Origin: Hymenopus coronatus
Taxonomy: Eukaryota > Arthropoda > Insecta > Mantodea > Hymenopodidae
DNA: 64,000 nt
Assembly (NCBI GenBank): GCA_030762935.1
Contig: CM060883.1
Span: 51,029,001 to 51,093,000 of the forward strand
Reading direction: 5' to 3'
Part shown: piece by piece, positions 33,328-44,916 of the stretch
How the letters are laid out: every line of letters starts with the position of its first letter
How positions within the stretch are numbered: the first letter of the stretch is position 1
Made by a program: the position numbers and the translations under genes
The notes under the pieces: model-generated
Told to the model about the DNA's origin: nothing
What the model saw: the letters and a program-made list of their open reading frames with translations, nothing else
Databases searched by the model: none

Positions 33328-34175
33328 TACTTTCTCTACGCGTACTATGCACATATTGTATAGAGAAGATATTGTCACTCAAAATGTAAGGTAATGTAAT
33401 GGAAAATTCGATACAGAGATTTCACCAGAAATACATGTTTTGGGCTCCCTTGAATCCAAAAAACGCATTTTTGAAAAAAGGTGTGTGTGTGTGTGTGTCT
33501 GTAGACACCATAGCCCAAAAACGAAAGACCCTTAATTACCAAAGGATGCGACAACAAAAATTTTCAAAAAAAATCCCCCCTCCCCAAACTACCCATTAAA
33601 TGGAAAAAAAAATTCGAACATTTGGATTTTCTCAAAAATGGCTCCAACGATTTTGATTAAAATATCTTATATTCAAGACATTTACATGACAAATAAAATG
33701 AATATCTTGAATTTTCTGGGAATAGCCTTTGAAGACCTTTTTATTCTTGAAGATTTTTATTGAGTTTTGCATAACTGGCAAACCATAAGATATAGACAAA
33801 AACTTATTACACAAAAAATGTAGATCACGATAAAACACACAATTTATGTCATATAGATGTTCTTCGTGGAATTGATAGTTTTTTTTTTAGATGTTCCTGG
33901 TTATTGGTTTTAGCTTTAAAAAACTTATATTCTTCTCATACAGGAATTGTCAACTCCTGTCCATACAAACAAACAAACTTCAGTCACATAGCAACCAGCT
34001 TTTGAGTATCACTTTAACCTATAGTACTCTGTTATTTTGCTTCTACTTACAAGGAAGCAAATAATAAGACTATTTCTGCTAATTTTTCTCAATTAGTATG
34101 AAGTAAATGGAAGCATAGGCTTTTTAACATCAATTTGTTGGAGAGTTGAAGAGAAAGTCATGTGAACATCAGATT
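33328..34175 (+). repeat. R800 copy 20, full length
   Basis: From TTTTTTACTTTCTCTACGCG, hairpin with TACTATGCACATATTGTATAG, microsatellite GGTGTGTGTGTGTGTGTG near 33480, to GTCATGTGAACATCAG. Confidence 0.88.
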
Positions 34176-34716
34176 TTTGTTCCTTATAAGCTTGTCCTGA
34201 CAGCATGTATCCTTCCGTACCAAATTACCTTTCACTTTCCCCTGATTTGGCTAATGTAGGAATACATTTGAACGACGATATACAAACTCTTTGCAACGCA
34301 AGGTCAGGCGATAAAAGTGTTATGAACAACCTGTAATAGCAAAGCATGTGCTCTAGTCAATCTGAGAGGCAAGTTAAAACGAGGGATTCTGCCATCTATT
34401 TGTTGATAAGAATTTACAGTCATTTCAGATACTTTAATTATTGTTCTAGAAGCAATATGTTTGATTCGTGTTATTATAAAAAGATACATTTGGCAATATA
34501 TCGGATATATTAAGATGATTGACTATAATAAGGAGCTATTTTGTAACACACAATAACATGACTTTAACTAATCAGAAGTGACAGTCACATGACATTTAAG
34601 AGGTTATGTGGAGCATACCAAAGTTAAAAGATTCAGTCATATTGCATGTAGATGTAATATGACGTTTCAAAGAGAATCCTAAAACCAGTTTTTCCTAAAT
34701 TAAGAATAAGGGTCAT
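34176..34716. other. No recognised feature
   Basis: AT-rich spacer; no repeat or domain-bearing frame seen. Confidence 0.5.
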
Positions 34717-34958
34717 TTTTGCTTTCTCTACCAGTACTATGTACGTACAGAAAATATTGCAATCCACTCAAAAGTTCGATGCCGAGATTTCTCCGGAAAT
34801 ACTGTTTCAGGGACCCTGAAACAAAAATGCATTTTTAGAGAAAGCTCCGTTCGCGCAAGTGAGTGTGTGTACGCGTGCAGTATAACTCAGAAACGAAAAT
34901 TCCGTTAAATATCAAACTTGGCATATAAGTTTAGTATCTTTCAAAGTCCTAAAATGCA
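34717..34958 (+). repeat. R800 fragment (left third)
   Basis: TTGCTTTCTCTACCAGTACTATG, CACTCAAAAGTTCGATGCC, GTGTGTGTACGCG, then AAATATCAAACTTGGC. It stops after GTATCTTTC. Confidence 0.75.
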
Positions 34959-35224
34959 TTCTACTGGACAAGAAACACCAAACATCTGCATCTTCTAATC
35001 ACTTCTATAAGCATGTCAAACCTTGAAGTGAAGGAAATAAAATAGTATACCTATTCAAGCTTGGCAGAGAAAAATGGAGAGTAAGGTTTTAGGACTATTC
35101 CTGAAAGTCAAGAGTGCCCAACACTAGATTAAGGTAAATGGCAAAAGTATAAGATGTGTCCCAATGAACCAATAATTTGAAATGGAAGTGGGGAGGCACT
35201 TAGCTAGACTCCAGAGCAACAGAT

Positions 35225-35600
35225 GGGCACACATTTTTACAATGTGAACCTCCTCCTCCTTCCTATGGCTCTACAGTCCTTGAAGTGTGACCTTGGCCAC
35301 CATTTGACTCGATCCTGTGCCTTCCTTGTCTATGTTCTCACATTCAGTGCTCTCAGATCATCTTCCACATCATCGATCCATCTCAACTTTGGACGTCCTC
35401 ATCTCCGCTTACTGTCCAACTTTGCAATTGGTGTGATTTTAGGAATCCTTGTATATTCCATTCTTATCAAATGACCCAAACATTTAAGCCTTCTGATTTT
35501 TATATCATTCACTATATCCAAACCTTTATTTTGCTCCGCTGTTTCATTATTTGTTCTGATACCCTAAATTCCACCATCACATATTGGACCATAAATCTTC
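35225..35600 (-). pseudogene. C-terminal fragment of an RTE-like or related non-LTR ORF2
   Basis: On the minus strand it reads LIRMEYTRIPKITPIAKLDS, then GRPKLRWIDDVEDDLRAL and AQDRVKWWPRS. The pattern RM...RIPK...GRP.LRW.D.V..D is the well-known C-terminal end of many arthropod endonuclease-reverse transcriptase elements. Stops after KRR and after NVRT break it. No RT core is present. Confidence 0.7.
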
Positions 35601-35635
35601 CTTTCCCATGAATGTGAACCTCCTACATCGACAAA

Positions 35636-35790
35636 AAAAAAACGACAAGGCAGACCCAGAGCAAGATGAGACGTCTTCAAGAAGTCACTAGAAGCACAGG
35701 ACTGAATGCGCACCAGCAACTGGAGAGACATCCGAAAAAGGCAGAAAATGCTAAGGGACAACTGCCTAAAGCCGGATTGGAAATAAGAGG
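35636..35790 (+). pseudogene. Second C-terminal non-LTR fragment, opposite strand
   Basis: GRPRARW, frameshift, then the LEAQ and HQQLERHPKKAENA stretch repeats the GRP..RW motif of the previous fragment on the opposite strand. About 50 codons. The two fragments point away from each other. Confidence 0.5.
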
Positions 35791-35885
35791 AAATGTACAA
35801 AGTGAGAAACACCAAACAAGATCATACAGTGAGGATCGCAAAGAAGTGATAAAAATAAATAGAGAATTATGAATAGAAATACTTT

Positions 35886-36694
35886 TTTTTTACTTTCTCT
35901 ATACTTACTATATCCATAGTGTATAGAGAAGGTATTACACTTCACCCAAAAATTTGATACCGAGATTTCACCGGAAATGTGTGTCCGTGTGTCTGTGAAC
36001 ACGATAACTCAAAAACGAAAAGTCGGTAAAACACCGAACTTGGTATTTAAGCTTAGTATCTTCCAGGGATGCGAAGATTTTTAGAAAATCCCCCCCACCC
36101 CCAACTACCCTTTACATGGATTTTTTTTGAAAATTTTGATTTTCTCAAAAATGGATCTAACGAGTTTGATTAAAATATCGTATATTAAAGATATTTATTT
36201 CACAAATAAAATGTATATCTTGAATTCTCTTGGAATAGCTTCTGAAGACTATTTTATTCTGGATGAATTTTACGGAATTTTGCATCACTGCTAAACTGTA
36301 AGAGATGGACAAAAACTTGCCGCACTAAAAATGTAGAGCGCATTAAAATACACAATTTATGTTATATACATTTTTTCGTGGAGTTGATGGTTTTTTTGAG
36401 ATACCTCTTGTTTTTGTTTTCAGTTTTGAGAAACGTATACTTTTCTCATAGAGGAATGTTTCAACTCCTGTCCATGCAAACAAAGGAACTTCAATCACAT
36501 AGCAACCAGCTTTTGACTATCACTTTAATCTATCATACTAGCTTATTTCGCTTCTACTTACAAGGAAGCGAGTAGTGAGACTATTTCTGCTAATTTTTTC
36601 TCGATGATCACGAAGTAAATGGAAGCATAAGCGTTTTAAAAATAATTAATTTCAGAGATGTAGAGAAAGTTATGTGAATGGAACACACCAGATA
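35886..36694 (+). repeat. R800 copy 21, full length
   Basis: From TTTTACTTTCTCTATACTTAC to GTTATGTGAATGGAACACACC. The microsatellite is reduced to GTGTGTCCGTGTGTCTGTG. At about 810 bp it is a good length reference for the family. Confidence 0.9.
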
Positions 36695-36913
36695 TTTATC
36701 TGTTGTAGTTTGTGAAGGAGCTTTAATCAGACAATTATTTGATTTAATTGTCTTTTGAGTATTTTATGGACAGCGTTCAGAAGTCCACTTTTGTTTTGAA
36801 ACAGCTGCCTGATATAGACATTTCGTTGATATTTGATTATTTGGGTGCGAAGTGCGGAAGAAAGAACGCAACGAAAATCACCGCTTACGCGGGCTAGCTC
36901 CCCGCATTACTAC

Positions 36914-36932
36914 GGGCCGCGCCGTGGCCGGG
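36914..36932 (+). mobile_element. SINE-A head, 5' piece split by LINE-1
   Basis: GGGCCGCGCCGTGGCCGGG is the first 19 bases of the SINE-A head. The continuation is found 5.1 kb away at 42062. Confidence 0.65.
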
Positions 36933-37008
36933 TTTTTTTTTTTCAGGTGCCGAGTCTTGACTGAAGCCGAGTTTGCCGCAGGGCATTTTGCCTTTTTTTT
37001 TTTTTTTC

Positions 37009-37011
<3 letters not shown>

Positions 37012-37042
<31 letters not shown>
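37012..37042. repeat. (CT)n microsatellite in the LINE-1 3' region
   Basis: About 14 CT units on the plus strand, that is (AG)n in the element's own sense. Confidence 0.9.
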
Positions 37043-37043
<1 letters not shown>

Positions 37044-37253
37044 CTAAAATTCTAAGAGCAGTTCTGCAATGCAGTACACTACTTAAGGTGAACACTTTTT
37101 TTTATTTATTTATTTATTTATTTTTTTGTCCCTAGGGACCAATTATATTAAGCTAAGTTCTTTTTTTACTTATTATTTTGCAATTAGTCAATCAAGCATA
37201 CTTCCTAATGTAAATAACAATAATGCATCTAAGGTTTTTTTTAAAGTGTTTAT

Positions 37254-40200
37254 TTAATCGGTAAGGAAAGATTTGATGCAGGAATATTTCAAGTGTGTAT
37301 TATTTTTAGGAGCCATGGTTGGAAAGGCGCGGTCTGGCGTTTTCTGGATCAGTTTCCATCTCTCAGTGTAGAAAAATTGCCTGAGTTTGGTCAGGGTACA
37401 ATCAGCGGGGTTGTACATCGTCTGTAACCATGTAAAGGTGCCCATTAACAGCCAAATAAGGGAATTGTGCAATGTGGGATGCAGCTTCGGCAGATTCAGA
37501 TGTAACATGTCGATTGGTGAAGGGTTCCAACCGCCAGGTATCCAATTGCGACATTTTCCCAAAACCCAAGTCCATATGGCTGCTTTACCGGAACATTCGA
37601 GCAAGCGATGTGGAAGGGAATCCGCTGCATGGCAAATTGGGCAATTGCTGGAAATGGTCATCCGGTTACGATATAATTTGTCTGCCATAGGAAGAACTTC
37701 ATTGACCACTTCATAGGTTACCGCTATCCATTCCACATTAATGTGCGGAATGCTAAAACAGCTCCAAATACGTTTCCAAGGCAAATGAGGATATTTCTCT
37801 TGGACATGTGGGGTAACAGCAACAGGTCGCCAAAGAGAAGCATAAACATTTTTCACAGAACTAAAATCACCACGAGCGACCTTCTCCGGTGGTAACGCAC
37901 TGAATGCATGGTACGTTGCATGAAACAGCTGAGGAATCTTGTCACGTTCTCCCTGAGTCCAAAATGATGCATACTGTTGTTGTAATACGACATCCACAGG
38001 GTCACCTTTATCATCCAGGGCAAACAGAAGTAGTTTAAGGATCAATGCCTGGGACTGTAGAGCCACATCCAGTAATCCCCAGCCGCCCTGGCCCTTAGGG
38101 AGACGCAGTTGGGTACACGCAATGCGGTAGAGCTTCCCAGTCCAAATAAAATAGCCCATTACTTGTTCAATTCTTTGGCAATGACGTTTCGTCGGAGGTA
38201 AAACATGAGCAAGGAATCAAATTCTGCTCAACGCAAAGCAGTTACAGAACCATATCCGCTGTACCAAATTCAACAACCGGGTTTTCTGATTACACATGAC
38301 AGCACGTAAGACATTAATGCGAGAGGTCCAATTGTACTCCCTCATGTCTGCCACGTTGTCACTGAAGTAGATCCCCAAAATCTTTGTTCGCTGCACAACA
38401 GGAATACCTAAAGCTGAGGTATCGGGAGGCCGTATTCCAACCTTTAATATTTCAGACTTCCGCAAATTAAAGTTCATGCCAGTACTATTCTTATAGTATT
38501 GTAAACAATCCCTCAATCGAAGAACATCTTGGTGTGTGGTAACCACCACAGTAACATCATCTGCATATGCTCGCACCGCAAGTCTCTGGGCATACATATA
38601 AATTCCAGTAAGAGTAGATTGCAGCCGTCGAAGCAACGGATCAACATACAGGGCGAACAATATCATAGACATGGGACAACCTTGGCGCACGGAGCGTTTA
38701 ACTGGAATAGCCGCCGTTAAAAATCCATTGCAGAGTACTTTGGAGGACGCAACAACATACAGGGCTCTAACTAGGTTTACAAGCTTTTGAGGCATGTTCA
38801 AAACCTCCAATCGTTTCCATAGCCCCTCGTGAACAACACTGTCGAAGGCTTTTTCGAGATCTAAGTTTATGATAGCAGCAGACTTCTCGTCCTGTGTACA
38901 ATGCAATATACAGTCTCTCATAGCAGCCAACGTATGGTGAACGGTCGCTCCTTCATGTAATGCAACCTGGAACTCACTAATCTTATGTGGGAGTATGTTT
39001 TGCATACGAGCACCAATGATTTTCATAAATAACTTGTAATAACAATTCAATAACGTGATTGGTCGAAAATCCTGTGGTGTCTGCGGCCGAGCACTCTTCG
39101 GAATCTGCACGATTATACCGTCCGCAAAAACAGGTGGTGCGCTCTCTGCATCCCACATTTCTTGGAACACTTGAAGCACTTCCTTCCGAATACATGGCCA
39201 GCAGTGCTTGTAAAATTCATATGGCAGGCCATCAGGTCCAGGGGATGCATGCATTTTGGATGTCTGAATCATTTCCAACAACTCCAATGCCGCAATTGGC
39301 ATTGAATCCTGCTGCAACTCCTCCGGGACAACGGGAACAAAGTTGGACATATACCTCTCTGCGGTGTGGGAGTAATCTGTGGGTCCTGACAATCGTTGTC
39401 TGTAGAAGTCTTGTACTGCTTGAAGAATTCCTGGCGTGGTGGAAACTCGGGCATCACCCACATCTAGTTGTGTGATAATCTTCTGACGACCATGTCTACG
39501 CTCCTTTGCCAGGTGGTAAAAGCTTGCCTTTTCCCCATGCACTATCTCCGCCGATTACACTCTTGCCAGATTCCCCTGTAGTTCTCGTGTTTTTCGAGCC
39601 TTGATGTGTTCTTTGACTCCTTTCACAAGTTGTTGTACATCTTCACCTTGCTGCTGGCGTTTGTGAAGCTCATGAAGGACTTGGAGATAAAAATCCATGG
39701 TTTCCCTTCTAACCACAGCACGACGGCAAGCTGCAGCTCGAAAGAAGGATCGTAGCACAGGTTTAGCTTTACACACCCACCAAGAGGCTTTATTCGGTAC
39801 TAGCAGAAAGGATTCCCGCAGGCGGGACCAACAGTCCTGGAAATTGGATAACACTTCCTCATTCGTAAGCAATGAACAGTTAAGCTTCCAGTAACCTCTG
39901 CCTCTACTGCAGCTCGTAACCCGGCCTTGAATAGCATGAATGAGTGCATTATGGTCACTAAAGGATATGGTCACAATGTCCGTGCGATGAATGCGTGTTA
40001 TCAGCTCAGCCGAAACATACATACGGTCCAGCCTCGAAGCTGATTGTCCTCTCACGAAGGTAAATTGGACTTCGTCGCCATACAGATGCTCCCAGGTGTC
40101 CTTCAGGCTTAGTTGTTCCACCAATTGCTGCAAAGTAATACACCCATTGAAGGCTCCTCATTGATCTTTAGCCGCCAGCGTACAATTAAAACCACCCACA

Positions 40201-40595
40201 ATCACAAAGGGTGCTCCGGATGGTATATGCGGCAGGAGGTCTTGCCGAAAAAAATCATCTCGTTGTTTTCTTTTATTATTACCAGCAGGGGCATAGATAT
40301 TCACGAAGGTAACGTTATCAAATATAGCCGAAATAGCCCTACCGGAAGGATGGTACTCAAAGCTGTGTACATGTAGTCCTTGCCGGTAAACAATCGCTGT
40401 ACCAGTACCCTCAGGACCAAGATTAGTCTCGTAATCGAAGCCATACAAGAAGTCCAGATTACAAATATTCACCTCTTGTAAGAAGCACAGATCTATGTCA
40501 TTACTGATCAAGAAGTCCCGTAAAAGAGTTTGTTTAACCACCTGTCGCAAGCCGTTAACGTTAAGCGAAGCCCAGGTTTACAGACCTAGAGGCAT
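37254..40595 (-). pseudogene. LINE-1 ORF2 (AP endonuclease, RT, CCHC) with four in-frame stops
   Basis: About 1114 codons in one frame from ATG at 40595. Endonuclease: ASLNVNGLR, FLQEVNI, IVGGFNCTL and FSDHNALIH. The usual GDFN Asp is Gly here (GGFN), a likely inactivating change. RT: QDFRPITLLNCYYKLFMKII, NLDLEKAFDSVVHEGLW, RQGCPMSMILFALYVDPLL and the catalytic AYADDVTVVV (YADD at 38556-38567). C-terminal CPICHAADSLPHRLLEC near 37590-37645. In-frame stops lie at 40578-40580 (TAA), 40158-40160 (TGA), 39555-39557 (TAA) and 38217-38219 (TGA), but I see no frameshift. Product if intact: nicking and target-primed reverse transcription. Confidence 0.9.
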
Positions 40596-40668
40596 CCAAA
40601 TGAAGAGTATTTGTATTGGAGACGGCGCCAGATGAGAATAGCGGTTATCACCACAGAACCAAAGCACA

Positions 40669-41875
40669 TCAGTTGCCAGTTTCCAGGTACGCATCATCCT
40701 TAGTAAGTTTAGACGAGCGTTGGAGATCCTCAAAACTGTCTCTATCATCCGCTGCCGGCCGCTTACCAGACTCAATGTCCTTCACTTTTCCTCGCGTTTG
40801 AGTGGAACTGAACAATTGTGGTACGTCCTGCGGAGACTGTCGCGCCGAGATAATTTCTCCCTCCAATCGCCGGTACTGACCTCGTAGCCGAGGGTCACGG
40901 CTAGACAGGGAAGAACAACCCTTCTGCCGCAAGTGCGATATCTCACTCGCCGACAACTCCACCTCTTCATCACTGAAAACTTCCATAGCTTCGTCCTGAG
41001 AGTCGGCCGATATAGCAGCTCCTGAAGGGGGTTCCAACAGTTCCCGTGGCTCATCAATGGGTGTTGAGTGCTTGTCCTCGTTTACATGTTCGGGCTTCTC
41101 AGCAACCAGCGGTGTCTCCTCCATTGTCGGAATTTTACTGTCGGCAACTGAAGATTGCTGTAAGACATTCACAGAAGTCGGTTCCACGGCAGAGTTGCCC
41201 GTCGTAATGGACGGTGGTTCCTGATCCCCAGCAGGAGAATATGTGACAGCACCCACCGCCTCGCTGAAAGTGACCGGTCGATTCCTGGGATTTATGGGAA
41301 GCCGCGTTGCACGAAGCTGCTTTCAAATGCGTAGTGTCATGACACAGGTGACAAGCTTGTGGTTGGCCGATGTAACTAATGGCCACCAAATACGAATCGA
41401 TTATCAAACTAGCTGGTATATTACGTTTCAACCCCATCTTCACTGCATGTACGCCATTGTTGGTCGGTAGAAGATTCTGGGAACCCCATTTTTCTCGGCG
41501 TATGTCATACACTGTACCGTATTTACTCAATTCCTGGGATAACACTGTGAGTGGCACCTCGGAGGGCAAGTTAAACACTCGAACATTAACTGTTTGCTGG
41601 TCACCAGGTGTAATTTTCACGTTGGTGATTTCTCCGGAGGCATACGTAAAATGCTGCTCATCCTTATAACGAGCCAGAAGATTATCATACAATACCGCTG
41701 ATATCAGTTTCACATAGATCGCTCTTTCTCTGGTATGAAGCTGGAGAGTATCCACTTGATCTGCTTGCAGCGCCAAGAAGTTTACTAGCCACTGGTGTAT
41801 TTCTAATGCACTGGGTTTACTCGCTGATGTATCAAACTGAATTTTGATAGTATTCACACATTTATAAACTGCCAT
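40669..41875 (-). pseudogene. LINE-1 ORF1 (gag-like, CCHC) with one frameshift
   Basis: It begins at the first ATG (MAVYKCVNTIKIQFD). The first part has RRM-like segments (NVRVFNLPSEVPLTVLSQELS and YGTVYDIRREKWGS), then the knuckle CHLCHDTTHLKAASC (CX2CX4HX5C). A frameshift near 41305 moves the frame; it continues PINPRNRPVTFSEAVGAVTY and then an acidic, Ser/Glu-rich tail ending near 40669. Known role of such proteins: RNA binding and chaperoning of the element RNA. About 400 codons. A similar single-knuckle ORF1 is usual in I, R1 and Tx1 groups, so the clade call is tentative. Confidence 0.8.
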
Positions 41876-42061
41876 GATTACCGTTGTAGTCTTAGAAAAC
41901 AGGTATGAAAAGGATACCCAATTCAACCGGTGGACGCGCCGACACTAGAACTGTAGCTGTATGCAGCAGCACACAAAACAAAACAACTCTCGCTAGTACA
42001 AACCGGTTACACACATACAGCGGGCAGACAACCTCACGGTACGCCAGCCGCTGGCAGACTG

Positions 42062-42205
42062 GGGTTAAGACCACTCACCCGGATCGATCCTAGACGACCG
42101 CATGTGCAATTTGTGGTGGACAAAGCGGCTAAGGGCGGGTTTTTTTCCGGTTTCCCCCGCCATCGAATTCCACCAGTGCTCTATCTTCATTCTGCATCAC
42201 CAAAT
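42062..42205 (+). mobile_element. SINE-A, 3' piece split by LINE-1
   Basis: GGTTAAGACCACTC, a degraded B box (CGGATCGATCC), GACCGCATGTG, TTTGTGGTGGACAAAGCGGC and CCGGTTTCCCCCGCCATCG continue the SINE whose first bases lie at 36914-36932. Confidence 0.75.
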
Positions 42206-42234
42206 AGATAGCAATTTCAATTAGCATTCCCTAT

Positions 42235-42425
42235 ATTCAACATTTACGTGACAAACGAGTAGAATTTATATCTTCAATTATTACATTTATTTACATGAGA
42301 AACAAAACAACTTATATCTTGAATTTGGTTGGCAGTAGCCTCTGAAGTTCTCACTCGGAATGAATTTCGCATAACCATAAATCGCAAGAGATAGTAAAAA
42401 AATTGCTGCACAAAAAACTTCCATT
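42235..42425 (+). repeat. R800 fragment (middle)
   Basis: ACATTTACGTGACAAACGAG, a repeated TATATCTTGAATTTGG and GTAGCCTCTGAAG, then CATAAATCGCAAGAGATAG. It includes a local duplication of the TTACATGA.AA block. Confidence 0.6.
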
Positions 42426-42604
42426 GAACTTTCCTTAAATGTTATTAGTACACTATACATATCCTTAGCGATCTGGAAGTCAAAGAGATCATGTTTTTTA
42501 CACTTTATAATCTAATAGGCACCTAAACACGCACTAGAACTTGGATAATTTGAAGCTGAAGGGACCGAGCAAAAGCTCGAATGACCAAAAAGACAATTTA
42601 GAGT

Positions 42605-43095
42605 TGTTACTTTATTTTATTATTCACATAACGTTCTCTATCTATGCTGTAACAGCTATTCTTAAAACGCTCATTTTTAACTACTTTACGCTGATCAAGA
42701 TAAATATCAGCAGAAATGATATTTTTACTTAGTATTTCCTTGTAAAAGATCGCTGTGTGATGGTTTGGAAATACCATTCCCTTTGTTTCATCAGTAGAAA
42801 GAAAAACGAATAACCCTTTTCGTTTCAGAACAGTAAGTATTACAGAATTGAAACCAGTAACAAGGGATCTCAAATGGTTAGCTACAAAAAACAAAAACAG
42901 AATGAAGAGGTCTTCAGAGGCTACTCCCAGAAAATTCAAGATATACATTTTATTTGAGATGGAAATATCTTAAAATGGTAATTTTATCCAAATCGTTAGC
43001 CATTTTGAGAATCAATATTTTAAAAGTAAAGTGTAGTTTGTGTAGGGGTGATTTATTTGAGAAACCTTCCGTGTCATATTCTTGAAAACAATTTT
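42605..43095 (-). repeat. R800 copy 22, partial and diverged
   Basis: CACATAACGTTCTCTATCTATGC, then ACTTTACGCTGATCAAG, AGGTCTTCAGAGGCTACTCCC and AGAAAATTCAAGATATAC in inverted order. It stops before the microsatellite. Confidence 0.7.
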
Positions 43096-43109
43096 GTACA
43101 CATTTGCCT

Positions 43110-43275
43110 TTAGGATTAAACTATATAGCTATCAGGATGGTAGAATGGCATATGGTACATAAAACAGAAACACACCGCACTAAACATCCATGTCCATAGC
43201 GGGATTCGAATCCGTAACTCTTTGGTGGCAGAATGTCAACACCAAGCGCGCAAACGATTGAGGCTACGAAAACTT
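43110..43275 (-). mobile_element. tRNA-derived SINE fragment (SINE-E type)
   Basis: On the minus strand, GCGCTTGGTGTTGAC and the B box GGATTCGAATCCCGC form a tRNA-like head; TATGGACATGGATGTTTAG follows as in the SINE-E body near 17400. Confidence 0.5.
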
Positions 43276-43794
43276 GAAAACCTATCCAACTTAAATTCTA
43301 AGTTATGCTATTCAGAATCACGTGCGCGCGTACCTTTTTTCTATAAATAAATGTTTAAACAAAATTTTATATGCATTACGTGATTATTTTTTAACCAAAG
43401 AGAATATACTAACAAAGGGTACATGCCCACCGATACGTAGTCGTGGTCTGAACAGCGACGTTGCCACTTTGTCAGGACGCCACACCGTCAGCACTCCCTG
43501 TCACATCAAAAGCAACTAGTATGGGTCGACATGAAAAGGTGTTGGTACATCAGATGGTTAACAGACTGGAAGACCATGTAACTCTATATATAGAAGTTCG
43601 AAGTTAGCTTTTAATCTGAATTAAGCCGCATTCACAATGAGATGAGAGCGCGAGGGATGGCCATACACAATGCAGTCGTAAACGTAACGCAAGAAGTTGG
43701 CGTTCCAAGCGCTACACGAGTTTCAAATTGAATAACATTAACCAACAATACTGCATAAGAAATTTAACTAAATATTTTACAAATAGATTATAAA

Positions 43795-44545
43795 AATAAA
43801 AAGTATACGACTTAAATTGAGTGTTTTACGAGATCTACACTTTCTTGTATAATACGATTTTGTCAGTCTCTTATGATATACAAGTTATTCGAAAGTCATC
43901 CAGAATGAAGAGGTCTTCAGAGGCTATTCGACCGCACCGTGGTCGAGTGGTTAGACCACTTGTCTCTCGCCTAGACGGCCGGGGTTCGATCCCAAGCGAC
44001 TGCATGTGAGATTTGTGGTGGACAAAGCGACGGTAGGGCGAATTTTCTCCGGGTACTCCGGTTTCCCCCGCCATATCATTCCACCTGTGTTCCATCATCA
44101 TTCATGTATCATCAGTGTCACCGCCTGCGCTGCCATAAGTAGTTAAAGCGGGCTTAACACACTACCAAAAAAAAAAGAGGCTACTCCCGAAAATTGAAGA
44201 TATACATTTTATTTGCCATGTGTAATGGTATTTAAAAAAAAAAAAAAAAAAAGGTTAGCCTTTTTTAGAAAACAAGATATTTTAAAGTTTTCCATGTAAA
44301 GAGTACTTTGGGGTGGGGAGAATTTTCTCAAAATCTTCCTGTCGCATCCCTAGAGGACCATTAAATACTAAGTTTGGTATTTTACGGGCTTTTCGTGTTC
44401 ACAGACTCACGGACACCCACACACGTACCTATTTCTGATTTCTTTTTTATTCAGGGGAGCTAACGTGTGTTTCCGGTAAAATCTCTGTATAGAATTTTTG
44501 GGTGGAATATAATACATTCTCTACATGGTACATATAGAGAAAATA
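43795..44545 (-). repeat. R800 copy 23, interrupted by SINE-A
   Basis: Inverted copy. It enters with CTTAAATTGAGTGTTTTACG, reaches AGGTCTTCAGAGGCTATTC at 43929, resumes after the SINE at 44176 with AGAGGCTACTCCCG, and ends with TAGAATTTTTGGGTGG and a short terminal part near 44540. The right-end third is missing. Confidence 0.8.
43930..44175 (+). mobile_element. SINE-A with target-site duplication, inserted in R800
   Basis: A full-length SINE-A (GACCGCACCGTGGTCGAGTG to CACACTACC plus an A run). It is flanked by AGAGGCTATTC (43919-43929) and AGAGGCTACTC (44176-44186), an 11-bp duplication with one change. This shows the SINE boundaries precisely and proves insertion into a pre-existing R800 copy. 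Confidence 0.92.
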
Positions 44546-44916
44546 GTTACATACTAAATATTTAAAATAATACAAGCATAGAGACGCAAAGAGTGATAAA
44601 ACTACACGCTTAATGAACTATGTATTATCTCTGTTCGCCTTACGAATATACACACATATCGTATCTTATTTTATCACAGCTATTCAGTGTATAATATTTA
44701 AAGTTTAATGACCTTATTGTAACAAAATGCAATATTATTGGCAGTTTCAGTCCTACAAAATTAATTCTTTGCCAATGATACTCAATTATCAGAATCAGGA
44801 GTTCTTTTATATGCCAGTAAATCTATTGAATATGAATACATTGAAGCTACAAAAAGGTCATGACGTTTCCTTTAGATTAACATGGGCTAGAAAATAGTTG
44901 TTTCACTACAGAATAT
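44546..44916. other. No recognised feature
   Basis: AT-rich spacer between R800 copies. Confidence 0.5.

Larger units (their letters stand above)
36933..42061 (-). mobile_element. LINE-1: near full-length non-LTR retrotransposon (L1/Tx1-like), nested in a SINE-A
   Basis: The minus strand carries a short 5' leader (42061-41876), ORF1, ORF2 and a 3' region with several A-rich tracts, seen here as T runs at 36933-36943, 36981-36995 and 37097-37130 and a (CT)n at 37012-37040. The domain set, gag-like ORF1 with one CCHC knuckle and ORF2 with N-terminal AP endonuclease, RT and C-terminal CCHC but no RNase H, fits the L1/Tx1 side of non-LTR elements. Both flanks are SINE-A halves. No clean target duplication is seen. 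All reading frames are broken. Confidence 0.85.

Noticed and set aside
37097..37130. The TTTA-repeat tract as the end of LINE-1
   Set aside because: The SINE-A flank begins only at 36932, so this tract lies within the LINE-1 3' region and the true end is the T run at 36933-36943.
39059..39475. 138-residue plus-strand frame
   Set aside because: It is the antisense shadow of the LINE-1 reverse transcriptase.
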